Shown here: piece after piece, positions 24,889 to 33,424 of the stretch
Numbering within the stretch: the stretch's first letter is position 1
How the letters are laid out: the number at the start of each line of letters is the position of its first letter
NCBI RefSeq assembly: GCF_000974985.2
Contig: NZ_LAVA02000014.1
Location: forward strand, 1-64,000
Source of the DNA: Streptomyces mangrovisoli
GTDB taxonomy: Bacteria > Actinomycetota > Actinomycetes > Streptomycetales > Streptomycetaceae
Reading direction: 5' to 3'
Length of the DNA stretch: 64,000 nt
Translations under genes and position numbers: made by a program
The notes under the pieces: model-generated
Database searches by the model: none
Seen by the model: only the letters and a program-made list of their open reading frames with translations
What the model was told of the DNA's origin: nothing

Positions 24889-24982
24889 TGCCGGAAACCG
24901 CCCCGAGGGGGTCCAATGGAGGAAGGCGGTAGGAAAGGAAGAGGCGGTTCCGCCGCTCGGCGTGCGCATGAGGAGGTGTCCC

Positions 24983-26656
24983 ATGCCTTTCCGGAACCGC
25001 AGGGAAGCGGGCCGGCTGCTGGCCGGCCGCCTGGAACGGCTGTGCGGCCAGGACGTGGTCGTACTCGGGCTGCCACGGGGCGGCGTACCCGTCGCCCACG
25101 AGGTGGCGAAGCGGCTCGGCGCGCCCCTGGACGTGTTGATGGTGCGCAAACTGGGCGTGCCCTGGCAGCCGGAGCTGGCGTTCGGCGCGATCGGTGAACA
25201 GGGCGTGCGCGTCCTCAACGACGACGTGATCCGCCGCAGCCGGCTGGGCTCCGCCGCGCGCGCGACCGTGGAACAGTCCGAGCGCGCCGAGCTGGAGCGC
25301 CGGGTGCGGCACTACCGCGACCGGGACGCTCCGGTCCCGGTCGCCGGACGCACGGTCGTCGTCGTGGACGACGGCCTGGCCACCGGCGCGTCCGCCGAGG
25401 CCGGATGCCGGGTGGCCCGCGGCCGGGGTGCGGCCAGGATCGTCCTCGCCGTCCCGGTCGGACCGGACGACTCCACGGCCCGGCTGCGCCGGGTGGCCGA
25501 CGAGGTGCTCCGCCTCGAACCACTGCGGGCCCGGCAGTCGGTCGGATCCGTCTACGACGACTTCACGCAGGTCACCGATGCCGAGGTGGCGTCCCTGCTC
25601 ACGCGCTCCGCACCCGCGGCGGCGCCGTCCCCGGACCGAGGTCACGACCGGGACCGGCAGCACGACGGCGACCGGGACCGCGACCCGGACCGGTCCCGGG
25701 ACCGGTCCCGGGATGACAGCCGGGACCAGGACCGGGGCCGGAACCGCAGCCGGGACCTGAGCCCGGACGAGAACCAGGACGCGGTCCGGAGCCGAGACGA
25801 GAAGGCGGCCCCGGACCGGAGGCGAGACCAGGACCAGGACCGGGACCAGAACCGGGACCCGGACCGGAGCCGGGGCCCGGACCGGAACCGGGGCCCGGTC
25901 GCGGCGGTCTCCGTCCGATCGGACACCGCGCCGCCGGCCCGCGCGCGCTCGGCCGACCCGCCCTCGGCGGCCGACGCGCCCTCGGGTGCCGCGCCGCCGG
26001 ACCGGGATGTGCTGGTGCCCGTGGGCTGCGTGCGCCTGGCCGCCCGGCTGGCGGTCCCGGACGGGTCCAAGGCCATGGTGGTCTTCGCGCAGGGCAACAG
26101 CCGGCACAGCCCGCGCAACCGGCATGTCGCGAGGACGCTCAACCGGGCGGGGCTCGGCACGCTGGTCCTCGACCTGCTCACCGACGACGAGGTCGGCAAC
26201 AGCCACAACGTCTTCGACATCATGCTGCTCGCGCGGCGGCTGAACGCCGCCACGCTGTGGCTGGCGCGCGAGACGGGCCTGCCGGTGGCGTACTTCGGCG
26301 CCGGGACCGGCGTGGCCGCGGCGCTGGAGGCCGCCGCGGTACCCGGCTCGGACATCCTGTCGATCGTCTGCCGGGGCGGGCGCCCCGACCTGGCACCGCC
26401 GGCCGCGCTGGCCCACGTACGGGCGCCGACCCTGTTCGTGGTGGGCTCCGGCGATCCGCGGATGCTCCGCCTGAACCGGCTCGCCGCCGACTGGCTGGGC
26501 TGCGAGCACCGGCTCAGCGTCGTCCCCGGGGCCACCCATCTGTTCCCCGAACCCGACGCGATGGCCACCGTCGCGCAGCTGGCCCGCTCCTGGTTCACCA
26601 GCCACCTCGGCCGCCCGCCGGCCACGGCCGCCTCCCCGACCCTCCGGCCGGTGTGA
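24983..26656 (+). CDS. Phosphoribosyltransferase - alpha/beta-hydrolase fusion with Asp/Arg-rich linker
   Basis: 557 aa. N-terminal type I PRTase: LGLPRGGVPVAHEVA and the PRPP loop VVVVDDGLATGASAEAG (about 124-141). Residues about 217-305 are a low-complexity Asp/Arg/Ser linker (DRSRDRSRD type). The C-terminal alpha/beta-hydrolase domain runs about 345-545, with GDP (489-491) and the His of PGATHLFP. Its nucleophile elbow reads FGAGTGVAAAL; related fusions, as I recall them, have G-A-S-T-G, so the Ser is replaced by Gly. Start ATG 24983 follows AGGAGG. Strongly operator-linked promoter. The metabolic role of this fusion family is not established. Confidence 0.88.
   Translation: MPFRNRREAGRLLAGRLERLCGQDVVVLGLPRGGVPVAHEVAKRLGAPLDVLMVRKLGVPWQPELAFGAIGEQGVRVLNDDVIRRSRLGSAARATVEQSERAELERRVRHYRDRDAPVPVAGRTVVVVDDGLATGASAEAGCRVARGRGAARIVLAVPVGPDDSTARLRRVADEVLRLEPLRARQSVGSVYDDFTQVTDAEVASLLTRSAPAAAPSPDRGHDRDRQHDGDRDRDPDRSRDRSRDDSRDQDRGRNRSRDLSPDENQDAVRSRDEKAAPDRRRDQDQDRDQNRDPDRSRGPDRNRGPVAAVSVRSDTAPPARARSADPPSAADAPSGAAPPDRDVLVPVGCVRLAARLAVPDGSKAMVVFAQGNSRHSPRNRHVARTLNRAGLGTLVLDLLTDDEVGNSHNVFDIMLLARRLNAATLWLARETGLPVAYFGAGTGVAAALEAAAVPGSDILSIVCRGGRPDLAPPAALAHVRAPTLFVVGSGDPRMLRLNRLAADWLGCEHRLSVVPGATHLFPEPDAMATVAQLARSWFTSHLGRPPATAASPTLRPV
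25640..25890. repeat. Imperfect 6-bp repeat tract encoding the Asp/Arg linker
   Basis: Runs of gaccgg, cgggac and cgggaccag words in varying order encode DR, RD, RS and DQ dipeptides. It is irregular rather than a clean array, which suggests an older, decayed repeat. Confidence 0.75.
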
Positions 26657-26682
26657 GGCCGGCGGCACGGCGACACGGAAAT

Positions 26683-26707
26683 GCGCGGCCGGTCGAACCG
26701 GCCGCGC
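26683..26707. terminator. Bidirectional terminator-like hairpin
   Basis: GCGCGGCCGG and CCGGCCGCGC form a perfect 10-bp stem around TCGAA, 27 bp after the fusion gene stop and before the convergent cNMP-fold gene. Confidence 0.65.
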
Positions 26708-26775
26708 TCGGTGTGCGGCGCATGGCGCATGACGTACGGCTGGCGCATCACGACGTACGGCGCCCGGGAAACGGA

Positions 26776-27240
26776 TCAGCCGCGCGCCCCGCTCCCGTAC
26801 GGCGCGTACAGGTCGAGCAGGCTGGTGCGGGCGGCGAGCAGCCGGCCGGCGACGACCTCGCCGACCCACAGCGCCACCGCCTGGCCGAGTTCGCGGTCGT
26901 CCGCGCACATCCGGCGGACCATGTCCGCGTCGAACATGTCGGCGCGCACCGCACTCGCCGTGGTCGCGCCGAGCTGCCACACGTGCGGCGCCAGCAGCCA
27001 CGACCAGCCGACGAGATCGCCGGGGCCGAGTTTCCCGATGACGGCGGGGCGGCGTCCCGGTACCCGCAGGTCGAGCTGGACGGCGCCGGACCGGATGATC
27101 CAGAAGCGGTCGGCACGGCCGCCCTCGTTGAACAGCCGGACACCCTGCGGGAGATCCACGGGTTGGGCCGCGACGAGCAGCCGCTCACGGAACTCGGCGG
27201 GCAGGGTCCGGTGCAGACGGGGTGTGGTCGCGGTGGTCAT
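26776..27240 (-). CDS. Stand-alone cyclic-nucleotide-binding-fold protein, third copy
   Basis: 154 aa. Core VRLFNEGGRADRFWIIRSG, LGPGDLVGWSWLLAPHVWQLGA and LYAPYGSGARG; the last matches the tail LYHPYGSGGPR of the 21459 copy. As there, no HTH and a non-canonical phosphate cassette (GDLVGWSWL). Unlike the other two copies it has no CBS-BON gene behind it. ATG at 27240 with GGAGG nine bases upstream. Divergent from a PAS-SpoIIE protein, with a one-mismatch operator between them. Confidence 0.85.
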   Translation of the reverse strand: MTTATTPRLHRTLPAEFRERLLVAAQPVDLPQGVRLFNEGGRADRFWIIRSGAVQLDLRVPGRRPAVIGKLGPGDLVGWSWLLAPHVWQLGATTASAVRADMFDADMVRRMCADDRELGQAVALWVGEVVAGRLLAARTSLLDLYAPYGSGARG

Positions 27241-27293
27241 CGTGCGCCTCCTCGTGCTCCGTCCGGCAGGCCGGTCCGGCATGCGCCGTCCGC

Positions 27294-27322
27294 TCAACAG
27301 CCGTACTTCTTAAGGCTGTTGA
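27294..27322. promoter_or_regulatory. 9-bp inverted repeat upstream of the third cNMP-fold gene
   Basis: TCAACAGCC and GGCTGTTGA flank GTACTTCTTAA, 54 bp upstream of ATG 27240. It could be an operator or a leader hairpin; it does not resemble the GGnCCG box. Confidence 0.45.
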
Positions 27323-27478
27323 CCGTCCGGTTGATCACCTCGTGGTCGTTTGCCTTCGGGCTCTTGCTTCCGGACTATGCCTTCTGGCAATTGCCTGACG
27401 ATCTACGGCCCCGCGGACTTCGGCGTTCCGCCGTACGGCCTCTGCTCCCACGGTCGGACATGACATCGCGCCGCACAT

Positions 27479-27492
27479 GGGCCGAAAGGTCC
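27479..27492. promoter_or_regulatory. Operator-like site, one mismatch
   Basis: GGGCCGAAAGGTCC departs from the consensus only at position 9 (A for C). Between divergent starts 27240 and 27703. Confidence 0.5.
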
Positions 27493-27702
27493 CTGCTTCA
27501 CCGCCGGTGGTCACTTCCGGGCGGGCCGGACGCCCCACCCCGGTCAGGTGACGGCATGTCCACGGCCATGTGACGACGCTGTTGCGACTTCGTGACGGAC
27601 AGGATCTGGCAGTGTACGGACAGTAAGCGACAACCCGGGGCGAGGCGGCGCCGGAGGCGCTGGGATGTGCTCGACCGTCGTGCGCAGTGAGGGGTGGCGG
27701 GC

Positions 27703-29652
27703 ATGGCCGACTTCGTCGAGACGGAACAGACCTCCGCGGTAGGGGTGGCGGACCGGTGCCAGTGCGGCGCGGTCCTGCGGGAGGCGGGGCCGGGCGCCGC
27801 CGAGGAAAGGTTCCGCGGGCTGCTGGAGGCCGCCCCGGACGCCATGGTGATCGTCGACGACGGCGGGATAATCAAGCTGGTCAACGCCCAGACCGAGGCC
27901 CTGTTCGGCTACGGGCGGGCCGAACTGCTGGGCCGTCCGGTCGAGTTGCTGATGCCGCACCGGTTCCGGCCGCAGCACACCGGCCACCGCAGCGGGTACG
28001 CGGCCAATCGGCAGGTCCGCCCCATGGGCGCCGGGCTCGATCTGCTCGGACTGCGCAAGGACGGCACCGAGTTCCCGGTGGAGATCAGTCTCAGCCCGCT
28101 GGAGACCACCGACGGCCTGCTGGTGTCGGCCGCCGTACGCGACGTGAGCGACCGCAAGGCCGCCGAGGCCCGCATCAACGAACTCGCCGCCCTGGTCGAG
28201 TCGTCGCAGGACGCGATCCTCGCCAAGACCCTCGACGGCTACGTCACCTACTGGAACGCCGCCGCGCAGGATCTCTACGGCTACACGGCCGAGGAGGCCA
28301 TCGGGCGGCACGTGTCCTTCCTCGCCCCGCCCGACCTCGAGGACGAGATCAGCGCACTGCTGGAGCGGCTCCGCGACGGCGAGAAGGTCGAGCACTTCGA
28401 GACGCTGCGGGTGACCAACACCGGCCGGATGCTGGACGTCGACGTCACGCTGTGGCCGACCCGGGACACCGCCGGCACGGTCGTGGGCGCCTGCGCCATC
28501 GTGCGCGACATCAGCGACCGCAAGCGCGCCGAGGCGGAGCTGACCGTGCTGTACGAGCAGCAGCGGCACATCGCGCTCACCCTTCAGCGCAGCCTGATGG
28601 GCACCCCGTCGGCCCTGCCGGGACTGGCCACGGCGAGCCGCTACCGGCCCGCCACCCAGGGCGCGGGCGTGGGCGGCGACTGGTTCGACCTCATCCCGCT
28701 GGGCGCCGACCGGGTCGGCGTGCTCATCGGGGACGTGATGGGCCGGGGGCTCGAAGCCGCCGCCGTGATGGGCCAGTTGCGCTCGGCGGCCCACGCCCTG
28801 GCGAAGACCGGTATGCAGCCACGGCAGTTGATGCAGGCGCTGGACACGTGCGTCGCCGACCTCGACGTGCCCGACCAGTTGGTCACCTGCTGCTATCTGG
28901 TGATCGCGCCGGACGCGGGGACGGTGACCGTCTGCTCCGCCGGCCATCTGCCCATCCTGGTCTCGGGCGCCGGCGACGGGGTGCGGGCGCTCGCCTCTCC
29001 CGTCAACGCGCCCCTCGGCGTGGGCGACGTGCTGTACGAGCAGTCCTGCACGGAGATAGCGCCCGGCGCCACGCTGGTGCTGTACACCGACGGCCTGATC
29101 GAGACGCCGGGCAGCGACATCGAGGTCCGGATCGGCGAACTGACCGTCATCCTGGAGGAGTTCCTCACGGGCACCCCGTGTCTGGAGGCGGCGGCCGACC
29201 ATGTGCTGGCGAGCCTGCTGCCCGACGCCGAGAGCCACAACGACGACGTGACGCTGCTGTTCGCGCAGCTGCCGGCCGCGCCGCTCGCCGCGCTCACCAC
29301 CGACCTGCCGGCCGAGCCGGCGTCCGTGCCGGAGGGCCGGGCCTTCCTGCACAAGGCGCTCACGTCGTGGAACTGCGCCGAAAGCGCGGACGACGCCCTG
29401 CTGCTGCTGTCGGAGATGCTCACCAACGCCGTCCAGCACGCCGAGGGGCCGCTCGGCCTGCATCTGCACCGCACCGCCACCGACCTGACCGTGGAGGTCA
29501 GCGACCGCAGCCTGCAACTGCCCCGGCCGCGGATCGCAGGCGAGGACGACGAGTCCGGACGCGGACTGATCCTGGTCCGCGCCCTCGCCACCAGCTGGGG
29601 CGTACGCCCGACGGACGAGGGCAAGACGACATGGTTCACCCTGCGGCTGTGA
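27703..29652 (+). CDS. PAS-PAS-SpoIIE phosphatase with fused HATPase (RsbU/RsbW-type)
   Basis: 649 aa, no membrane segment. PAS1 about 33-150 ([18 protein letters not shown]), PAS2 about 155-275, PP2C-like SpoIIE domain about 300-510 with [13 protein letters not shown] and [18 protein letters not shown] (cited in parts), and a C-terminal GHKL ATPase about 535-645 with N-box [13 protein letters not shown] and [15 protein letters not shown]. It combines an anti-sigma-factor-like kinase and an anti-anti-sigma phosphatase in one chain. ATG at 27703 has GAGGGG eight bases upstream. Divergent from the third cNMP-fold gene. PAS ligand unknown. Confidence 0.93.
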   Translation: MADFVETEQTSAVGVADRCQCGAVLREAGPGAAEERFRGLLEAAPDAMVIVDDGGIIKLVNAQTEALFGYGRAELLGRPVELLMPHRFRPQHTGHRSGYAANRQVRPMGAGLDLLGLRKDGTEFPVEISLSPLETTDGLLVSAAVRDVSDRKAAEARINELAALVESSQDAILAKTLDGYVTYWNAAAQDLYGYTAEEAIGRHVSFLAPPDLEDEISALLERLRDGEKVEHFETLRVTNTGRMLDVDVTLWPTRDTAGTVVGACAIVRDISDRKRAEAELTVLYEQQRHIALTLQRSLMGTPSALPGLATASRYRPATQGAGVGGDWFDLIPLGADRVGVLIGDVMGRGLEAAAVMGQLRSAAHALAKTGMQPRQLMQALDTCVADLDVPDQLVTCCYLVIAPDAGTVTVCSAGHLPILVSGAGDGVRALASPVNAPLGVGDVLYEQSCTEIAPGATLVLYTDGLIETPGSDIEVRIGELTVILEEFLTGTPCLEAAADHVLASLLPDAESHNDDVTLLFAQLPAAPLAALTTDLPAEPASVPEGRAFLHKALTSWNCAESADDALLLLSEMLTNAVQHAEGPLGLHLHRTATDLTVEVSDRSLQLPRPRIAGEDDESGRGLILVRALATSWGVRPTDEGKTTWFTLRL

Positions 29653-29699
29653 GGGTCCCTGCGGCTGCGAGGAGTCCCGGCGGCCGTGCGGGGTCCCGC

Positions 29700-29815
29700 C
29701 AGTCGGGATGATCCCGGCGATCGCGAGGTTCCGGCGGTCTCGAGGATCCCGGCGGCCGCGAGGGTCCGATCGGGATCGTCCCGGCGATCGGGATCGTCCG
29801 GGCGGTCGCGAGAGT
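29700..29815. repeat. Degenerate direct repeats between convergent genes
   Basis: Words GATCCCGGCGRYCGCGAGG and GATCGTCCCGGCGATCGG recur about every 20-25 bp between the SpoIIE-type gene (ends 29652) and the sensor kinase (ends 29839). Confidence 0.6.
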
Positions 29816-29838
29816 TCACCGCGGCCGCCGGGCCGCCC

Positions 29839-31581
29839 TCACAAGGCTCCGCGCCCCTCCCCCAGCGGCACCCGCCACACCAGCGTCGTACCGCCGCCCT
29901 CGGGGGAGTCCACGGTCATCGAGCCGCCGAGCTGCTCCGCGCGCTCCGCCATGTTGCTCAGCCCGCTGCGGCGGCCCCCGGCCGGGATCCCCACGCCGTC
30001 GTCGGTCACGGTCAGGCGCACCTCGCTCCCGTCCGTGACCAGGGAGACATCGGCGCGCCGGGCGTGGGCGTGCCGGGCGATGTTGGTCAGGCTCTCGGAC
30101 AGGACCGCGACCACGTGGTCGGCGATCTCACGGGGCACGTCGGTGTCGATCAGGCCCTCCATCCGCACACCGGGGGCGAACCCGAGCACGGACCCGGCCT
30201 CGCCGGCCACCCGGACGGCCTGGGCGCGCAGCCCGCTGCCGGTGCCGCCGCCCTCGCGGGCCCGCAGCCCGAAGATCGTCGAGCGGATGATCTTGATGGT
30301 CTCGTCGAGGTCGTCCACCGCGCGGGACACCCGCTGGGCGGCCTCCTCGTGCTCGATGAACCGGCCCGCGCTCTGCAGGGTCATCCCGGTGGCGAACAGC
30401 CGCTGTATGGCGAGGTCGTGCAGGTCACGGGCGATGCGGTCGCGGTCCTTCAGCACCGCGACCTCCTCGGCGTCCCGGCGCCGCTCGGCGAGCTCCATCG
30501 CGACGGCGGCCTGCGCGGCGAACGCCTGGAGGGTCTCCGTCTCGGTCGCCGAGAACACCGGCCGGCCGCACTCGCGGGCCAGCAGCAGCACGCCCCGCGG
30601 GCCGGCCTCGCCGGTGCCGATGGGCACGGCCACGGCGGGGCCGAGGCCCTCGAAGCGGCGCGGCTCCCGGGAGATCCGGTCGTCGTGGGCGGCGTCGTCG
30701 GTGGTGACGGGGGCGGCGCCGGCGAAGGCGAGCCCCATCAGGCTGGTCTCCATCGGCAGCACGAGTCCGCGGTGCGCCTCGGCGTCCAGGCCCGCCGCGA
30801 CCTCCACGCCGAGGCGGCCGGTGCCCTCCAATGGCAGCCCGACCGCGGCGAGCGCGGAACCGGTGATCTCCCCGGCCCGTTCGGCGATCATGCCGAGGAC
30901 CTCGCCGCTGCCCACGCCGGACATCAGGTTGTGGGTGATCTCCGCGGTCGCCCGCAGCCAGCGCTCGCGCAGCCGGGACTCCTCGTAGAGACGGGCGTTG
31001 TCGATGGCGACACCGGCCGCGACGGCCAGCGTCGACAGGACGGCCTCGTCCTCCTCGTCGAACTGCGCGCCGCCGCGCTTCTCGGTGAGGTACAGATTGC
31101 CGAAGACCTGCTCGCGGACCCGGATCGGGACGCCCAGGAAGGTGTTCATCGGCGGGTGGTGCGCGGGGAAGCCGTAGGAGGCCGGGTGCTGGGAGAGCTT
31201 CGCCAGCAGCAGCGGCTCGGGGTGACGGATCAGCTCGCCGAGGATGCCGTGCCCCTCGGGGAACGGGCCGATGGCGGCGATCTCCTCGTCGGTGACGCCG
31301 ACGGTGTGGAAGGCGGACAGGCGCGTGCCGTCGGGGCCGATCACGCCGAGCGCGGCGTACTCGGCGTCCACCAGCACGGCGGCCGCCTCGACGATGCTGT
31401 GCAGCGCCTGCTCCAGGTCGAGCTCGCGGCCCACCGAGAGCACCGCCTCCAGCAGGCTGTGCACCCGGTCGCGCGTACCGCGGGCCGCGTCCAGCCGCGC
31501 CTGGAGCTCCTCCAGCAGCTCGTCGAGCCTGAGCTGCGGCAGCCGTACGCGGGCGTCCTGGGCCTCCTCGGCACGTCCCAC
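29839..31581 (-). CDS. osdK: Two-component sensor kinase, GAF-GAF-HisKA_3-HATPase (DevS/OsdK type)
   Basis: 580 aa, soluble. GAF1 about 55-200, GAF2 about 225-365, dimerisation/phosphorylation helix with RIARDLHDLAIQRLF (H388), and HATPase with SESLTNIARHAHA and SDG-like VTDDGVGIP. GAF1 contains HPASYGFPAHHPPMNTFLG; H142 falls where I recall the heme-binding His149 of M. tuberculosis DevS, so a heme or redox/oxygen sensor is plausible. GTG at 31581 with AGGAGG seven bases upstream is the best start. It lies 228 bp downstream of the response regulator on the same strand. The symbol is by resemblance to the S. coelicolor Osd system. Confidence 0.88.
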   Translation of the reverse strand: MGRAEEAQDARVRLPQLRLDELLEELQARLDAARGTRDRVHSLLEAVLSVGRELDLEQALHSIVEAAAVLVDAEYAALGVIGPDGTRLSAFHTVGVTDEEIAAIGPFPEGHGILGELIRHPEPLLLAKLSQHPASYGFPAHHPPMNTFLGVPIRVREQVFGNLYLTEKRGGAQFDEEDEAVLSTLAVAAGVAIDNARLYEESRLRERWLRATAEITHNLMSGVGSGEVLGMIAERAGEITGSALAAVGLPLEGTGRLGVEVAAGLDAEAHRGLVLPMETSLMGLAFAGAAPVTTDDAAHDDRISREPRRFEGLGPAVAVPIGTGEAGPRGVLLLARECGRPVFSATETETLQAFAAQAAVAMELAERRRDAEEVAVLKDRDRIARDLHDLAIQRLFATGMTLQSAGRFIEHEEAAQRVSRAVDDLDETIKIIRSTIFGLRAREGGGTGSGLRAQAVRVAGEAGSVLGFAPGVRMEGLIDTDVPREIADHVVAVLSESLTNIARHAHARRADVSLVTDGSEVRLTVTDDGVGIPAGGRRSGLSNMAERAEQLGGSMTVDSPEGGGTTLVWRVPLGEGRGAL

Positions 31582-31809
31582 CCGTGATCCTCCTGTCCCA
31601 CCGCGGACCCCGTGTCCGTCCGATCGGTCACGGCCACGGTAACGGTCCAGGCCGGGAGGGCGATACGGGGTCCCACCGGGAGGGGGATGCCGGGACCCGC
31701 CACACGGCGGATCCGGAACCGGAGGACCGGCAGGTCGGCGGCCCGGAAGGCCGGCGAGCCGGAAGGCCGCGGGGTCGGGCGGGGCGGCCGTGCGCCCCGG
31801 GCGGGGCCG

Positions 31810-32502
31810 TCAGTGGCCGGAGGCGCGCAGCCGGTCCTGGGCCTGGGTCGCGATGACGGCGGCCTGGATGCGGCGCTCCACGCCGAGCTTGGCCAGCAGC
31901 CGCGAGATGTGGTTCTTGACCGTCTTCTCGGCGAGGAACAGCCGCTGACCGATCTGCCGGTTGGTCAGCCCCTCCCCGATCAGGGCGAGGATCTCCCGTT
32001 CCCGGTCGGTGAGGCCGGGCAGCGCGTCCGGCTCCTCCTCCCGCTGCTGGTCGTGGCGGAGCCGGGCCATGAGCCGGGTGGTGGCGCTCGGGTCGAGGAG
32101 CGACTGGCCCGCGGCGACGGTCCGCACCGCCGAGACCAGGTCGGAGCCCTGGATCTGCTTCAGCACGTACCCGGACGCGCCCGCCATGATCGAGTCGAGG
32201 AGCGCCTCCTCGTCGTCGAAGGAGGTCAGCATCAGGCAGGCCAGCTCCGGCATCCGGGAGCGCAGTTCGCGGCACACGCTCACGCCGTCGCCGTCCGGCA
32301 GGCGCACGTCGAGGACCGCGACGTCGGGACGGAGGGCCGGGACGCGTACCAGGGCCTGCTCGACGGTGGCCGCCTCGCCGACGACGCTGATGTCCGGCTC
32401 GTCGTTCAGCAGGTCGTGCACCCCGCGGCGCACCACCTCGTGGTCGTCCAGCAGAAACACCCTGATCGGTCCGTCCTGGCCGGCCCTCGGGCTGTCCGCC
32501 AT
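31810..32502 (-). CDS. osdR: NarL/LuxR-type response regulator (DevR/OsdR type)
   Basis: 230 aa. Receiver domain 12-130 with acidic pocket DD at 19-20, phospho-acceptor D65 ([13 protein letters not shown]), T/S switch [10 protein letters not shown] and Lys in [10 protein letters not shown]-terminal LuxR HTH about 163-228: [37 protein letters not shown] at 32502 has GGAG seven bases upstream; an ATG 12 bases earlier is also possible. The perfect palindrome at 32672-32685 suggests autoregulation. I infer it binds the GGnCCGnnCGGnCC sites of the island because that palindrome has DosR-box geometry. Confidence 0.9.
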   Translation of the reverse strand: MADSPRAGQDGPIRVFLLDDHEVVRRGVHDLLNDEPDISVVGEAATVEQALVRVPALRPDVAVLDVRLPDGDGVSVCRELRSRMPELACLMLTSFDDEEALLDSIMAGASGYVLKQIQGSDLVSAVRTVAAGQSLLDPSATTRLMARLRHDQQREEEPDALPGLTDREREILALIGEGLTNRQIGQRLFLAEKTVKNHISRLLAKLGVERRIQAAVIATQAQDRLRASGH

Positions 32503-32671
32503 CGGATGCTCCATCTCTTGCGTTGTTCCCGTACGTCGTCCCGTACGGCGTCTTCTGCGTCGTCCGCCGGGTCCGCCGCCGTCCGGTCGGACGCGCCCCT
32601 GGCGTGATCGTCCGGCCGGGCCCACCACGGCCCCCGAGGGAGATCCTTCCCGCCCCAGGGCCGAATGGCCA

Positions 32672-32685
32672 GGGCCGGTCGGCCC
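32672..32685. promoter_or_regulatory. Predicted OsdR/DevR-type operator, perfect, upstream of osdR
   Basis: GGGCCGGTCGGCCC inside AGGGCCGGTCGGCCCT, 170 bp upstream of the osdR start; a half-matching site AGGGCCGAATGGCC lies one and a half turns away. Confidence 0.7.
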
Positions 32686-32700
32686 TATTGGCACGGCGGG

Positions 32701-32800
32701 TCGTCCCCGTGGGGCACGTGCCCCGGCAGGTCGTCCCCGCCGGGCACGCGCCGCGGCAGGTCGTCCCCGCCGGGCACGCGCCCGGCAGGTCTCCGGCCGG
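32701..32800. repeat. 30-bp tandem repeat between osdR and the HPF-like gene
   Basis: Units beginning tcgtccccgccgggcacgcg start at 32701, 32731 and 32761, with a shortened fourth from about 32790. Confidence 0.88.
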
Positions 32801-32808
32801 CACGCGCA

Positions 32809-32822
32809 GGGCCGGTATGCCC
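32809..32822. promoter_or_regulatory. Weak operator-like site, two mismatches
   Basis: GGGCCGGTATGCCC, 115 bp upstream of the HPF-like gene start at 32937. Confidence 0.35.
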
Positions 32823-32936
32823 CCGGGGCCGCCGCAAGGACCCCCGGCCCCGCCCGCCGGGCCGGGCGGCCCCTGTGGCCCGCGGGACGGGCGCGACAGG
32901 CTGGAACCGCTCAGGACGACCAGAGGAGTCGATCAC

Positions 32937-33389
32937 ATGACCACCAGGGACACCGCGCTCGGCACGGACACCGCGGACATCGGGCCCACCGTACCCACCG
33001 CGCGCACCGCCACCCACGCCCCGGTCCGCGACGAGGTGCTCGTACGCGCGGAGGGCGAGGTCGGCGAGGAGGCGCTCACGCGGGTGCGGGACAGGGTGAG
33101 CGCGGCTCTCGACCGCCCCGGGCTGCCCGCCGCCCGCGGCGAGGTACGGATCGTCCGGGCGAGCGCGCACCACGCCGAGCACCCCTGGTACGCGTCGGCG
33201 GAGATCCGGCTGGGCGGCGACCTGCTGGTCGTGCACGCGCGGGAGGCCGGACCGCACGCGCTCGCGGAACGGCTCCACGACCGGCTGCGCGCCCGGGTGG
33301 AGCGGGCCGCGCACCGCGCGGACACCGCCCGGCGGTCGGCGGCCCCGCCCCCGTGGCGGGGCGGCCCGGCACGGGACCGGCAGGAGTAG
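32937..33389 (+). CDS. HPF/RaiA-like ribosome-associated protein
   Basis: 150 aa. The central 95 residues show the beta-alpha-beta-beta-beta-alpha order of hibernation factors: VRDEVLVRAEGEV, ALTRVRDRVSAALD, ARGEVRIVRA, YASAEIRLGGDLLVVHAR and HALAERLHDRLRARVE. These proteins bind the 30S decoding region and silence ribosomes. A variable Thr/Ala N-terminus and basic tail flank the domain; the long C-terminal dimerisation domain of typical long HPF is missing. ATG at 32937 after GAGGAG. 35 bp upstream of a CBS-BON gene, probably co-transcribed. Assignment rests on pattern, not on an alignment. Confidence 0.7.
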   Translation: MTTRDTALGTDTADIGPTVPTARTATHAPVRDEVLVRAEGEVGEEALTRVRDRVSAALDRPGLPAARGEVRIVRASAHHAEHPWYASAEIRLGGDLLVVHAREAGPHALAERLHDRLRARVERAAHRADTARRSAAPPPWRGGPARDRQE

Positions 33390-33424
33390 CCGCCGTCGCG
33401 GCGGACACGGAGGAGGCAGGCGCC

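Larger units (their letters stand above)
24645..24982. other. 338-bp divergent promoter with clustered palindromes
   Basis: It holds one perfect GGnCCGnnCGGnCC site (24732), two with one mismatch (24853, 24875) and two weaker ones (24753-24766, 24803-24816). No gene is seen. Confidence 0.65.
27241..27702. other. 462-bp divergent intergenic region, lower GC than its surroundings
   Basis: It contains a perfect 9-bp inverted repeat TCAACAGCC/GGCTGTTGA (27294-27302, 27314-27322) with an 11-nt AT-richer loop, and the operator-like site at 27479. Short AT-rich stretches (27303-27400) may hold the -10 regions of both promoters. No gene is visible. Confidence 0.55.
32503..32936. other. 434-bp divergent region between osdR and the HPF-like gene
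   Basis: It holds the perfect operator at 32672, an adjacent half-site AGGGCCGAATGGCC at 32657, a 30-bp tandem array (32701-32800) and a two-mismatch operator at 32809. No coding sequence is supported. Confidence 0.65.

Noticed and set aside
3207..32800. Direct repeat arrays considered as CRISPR
   Set aside because: Units abut one another with no unique spacers, several lie inside genes, and no cas gene is present.
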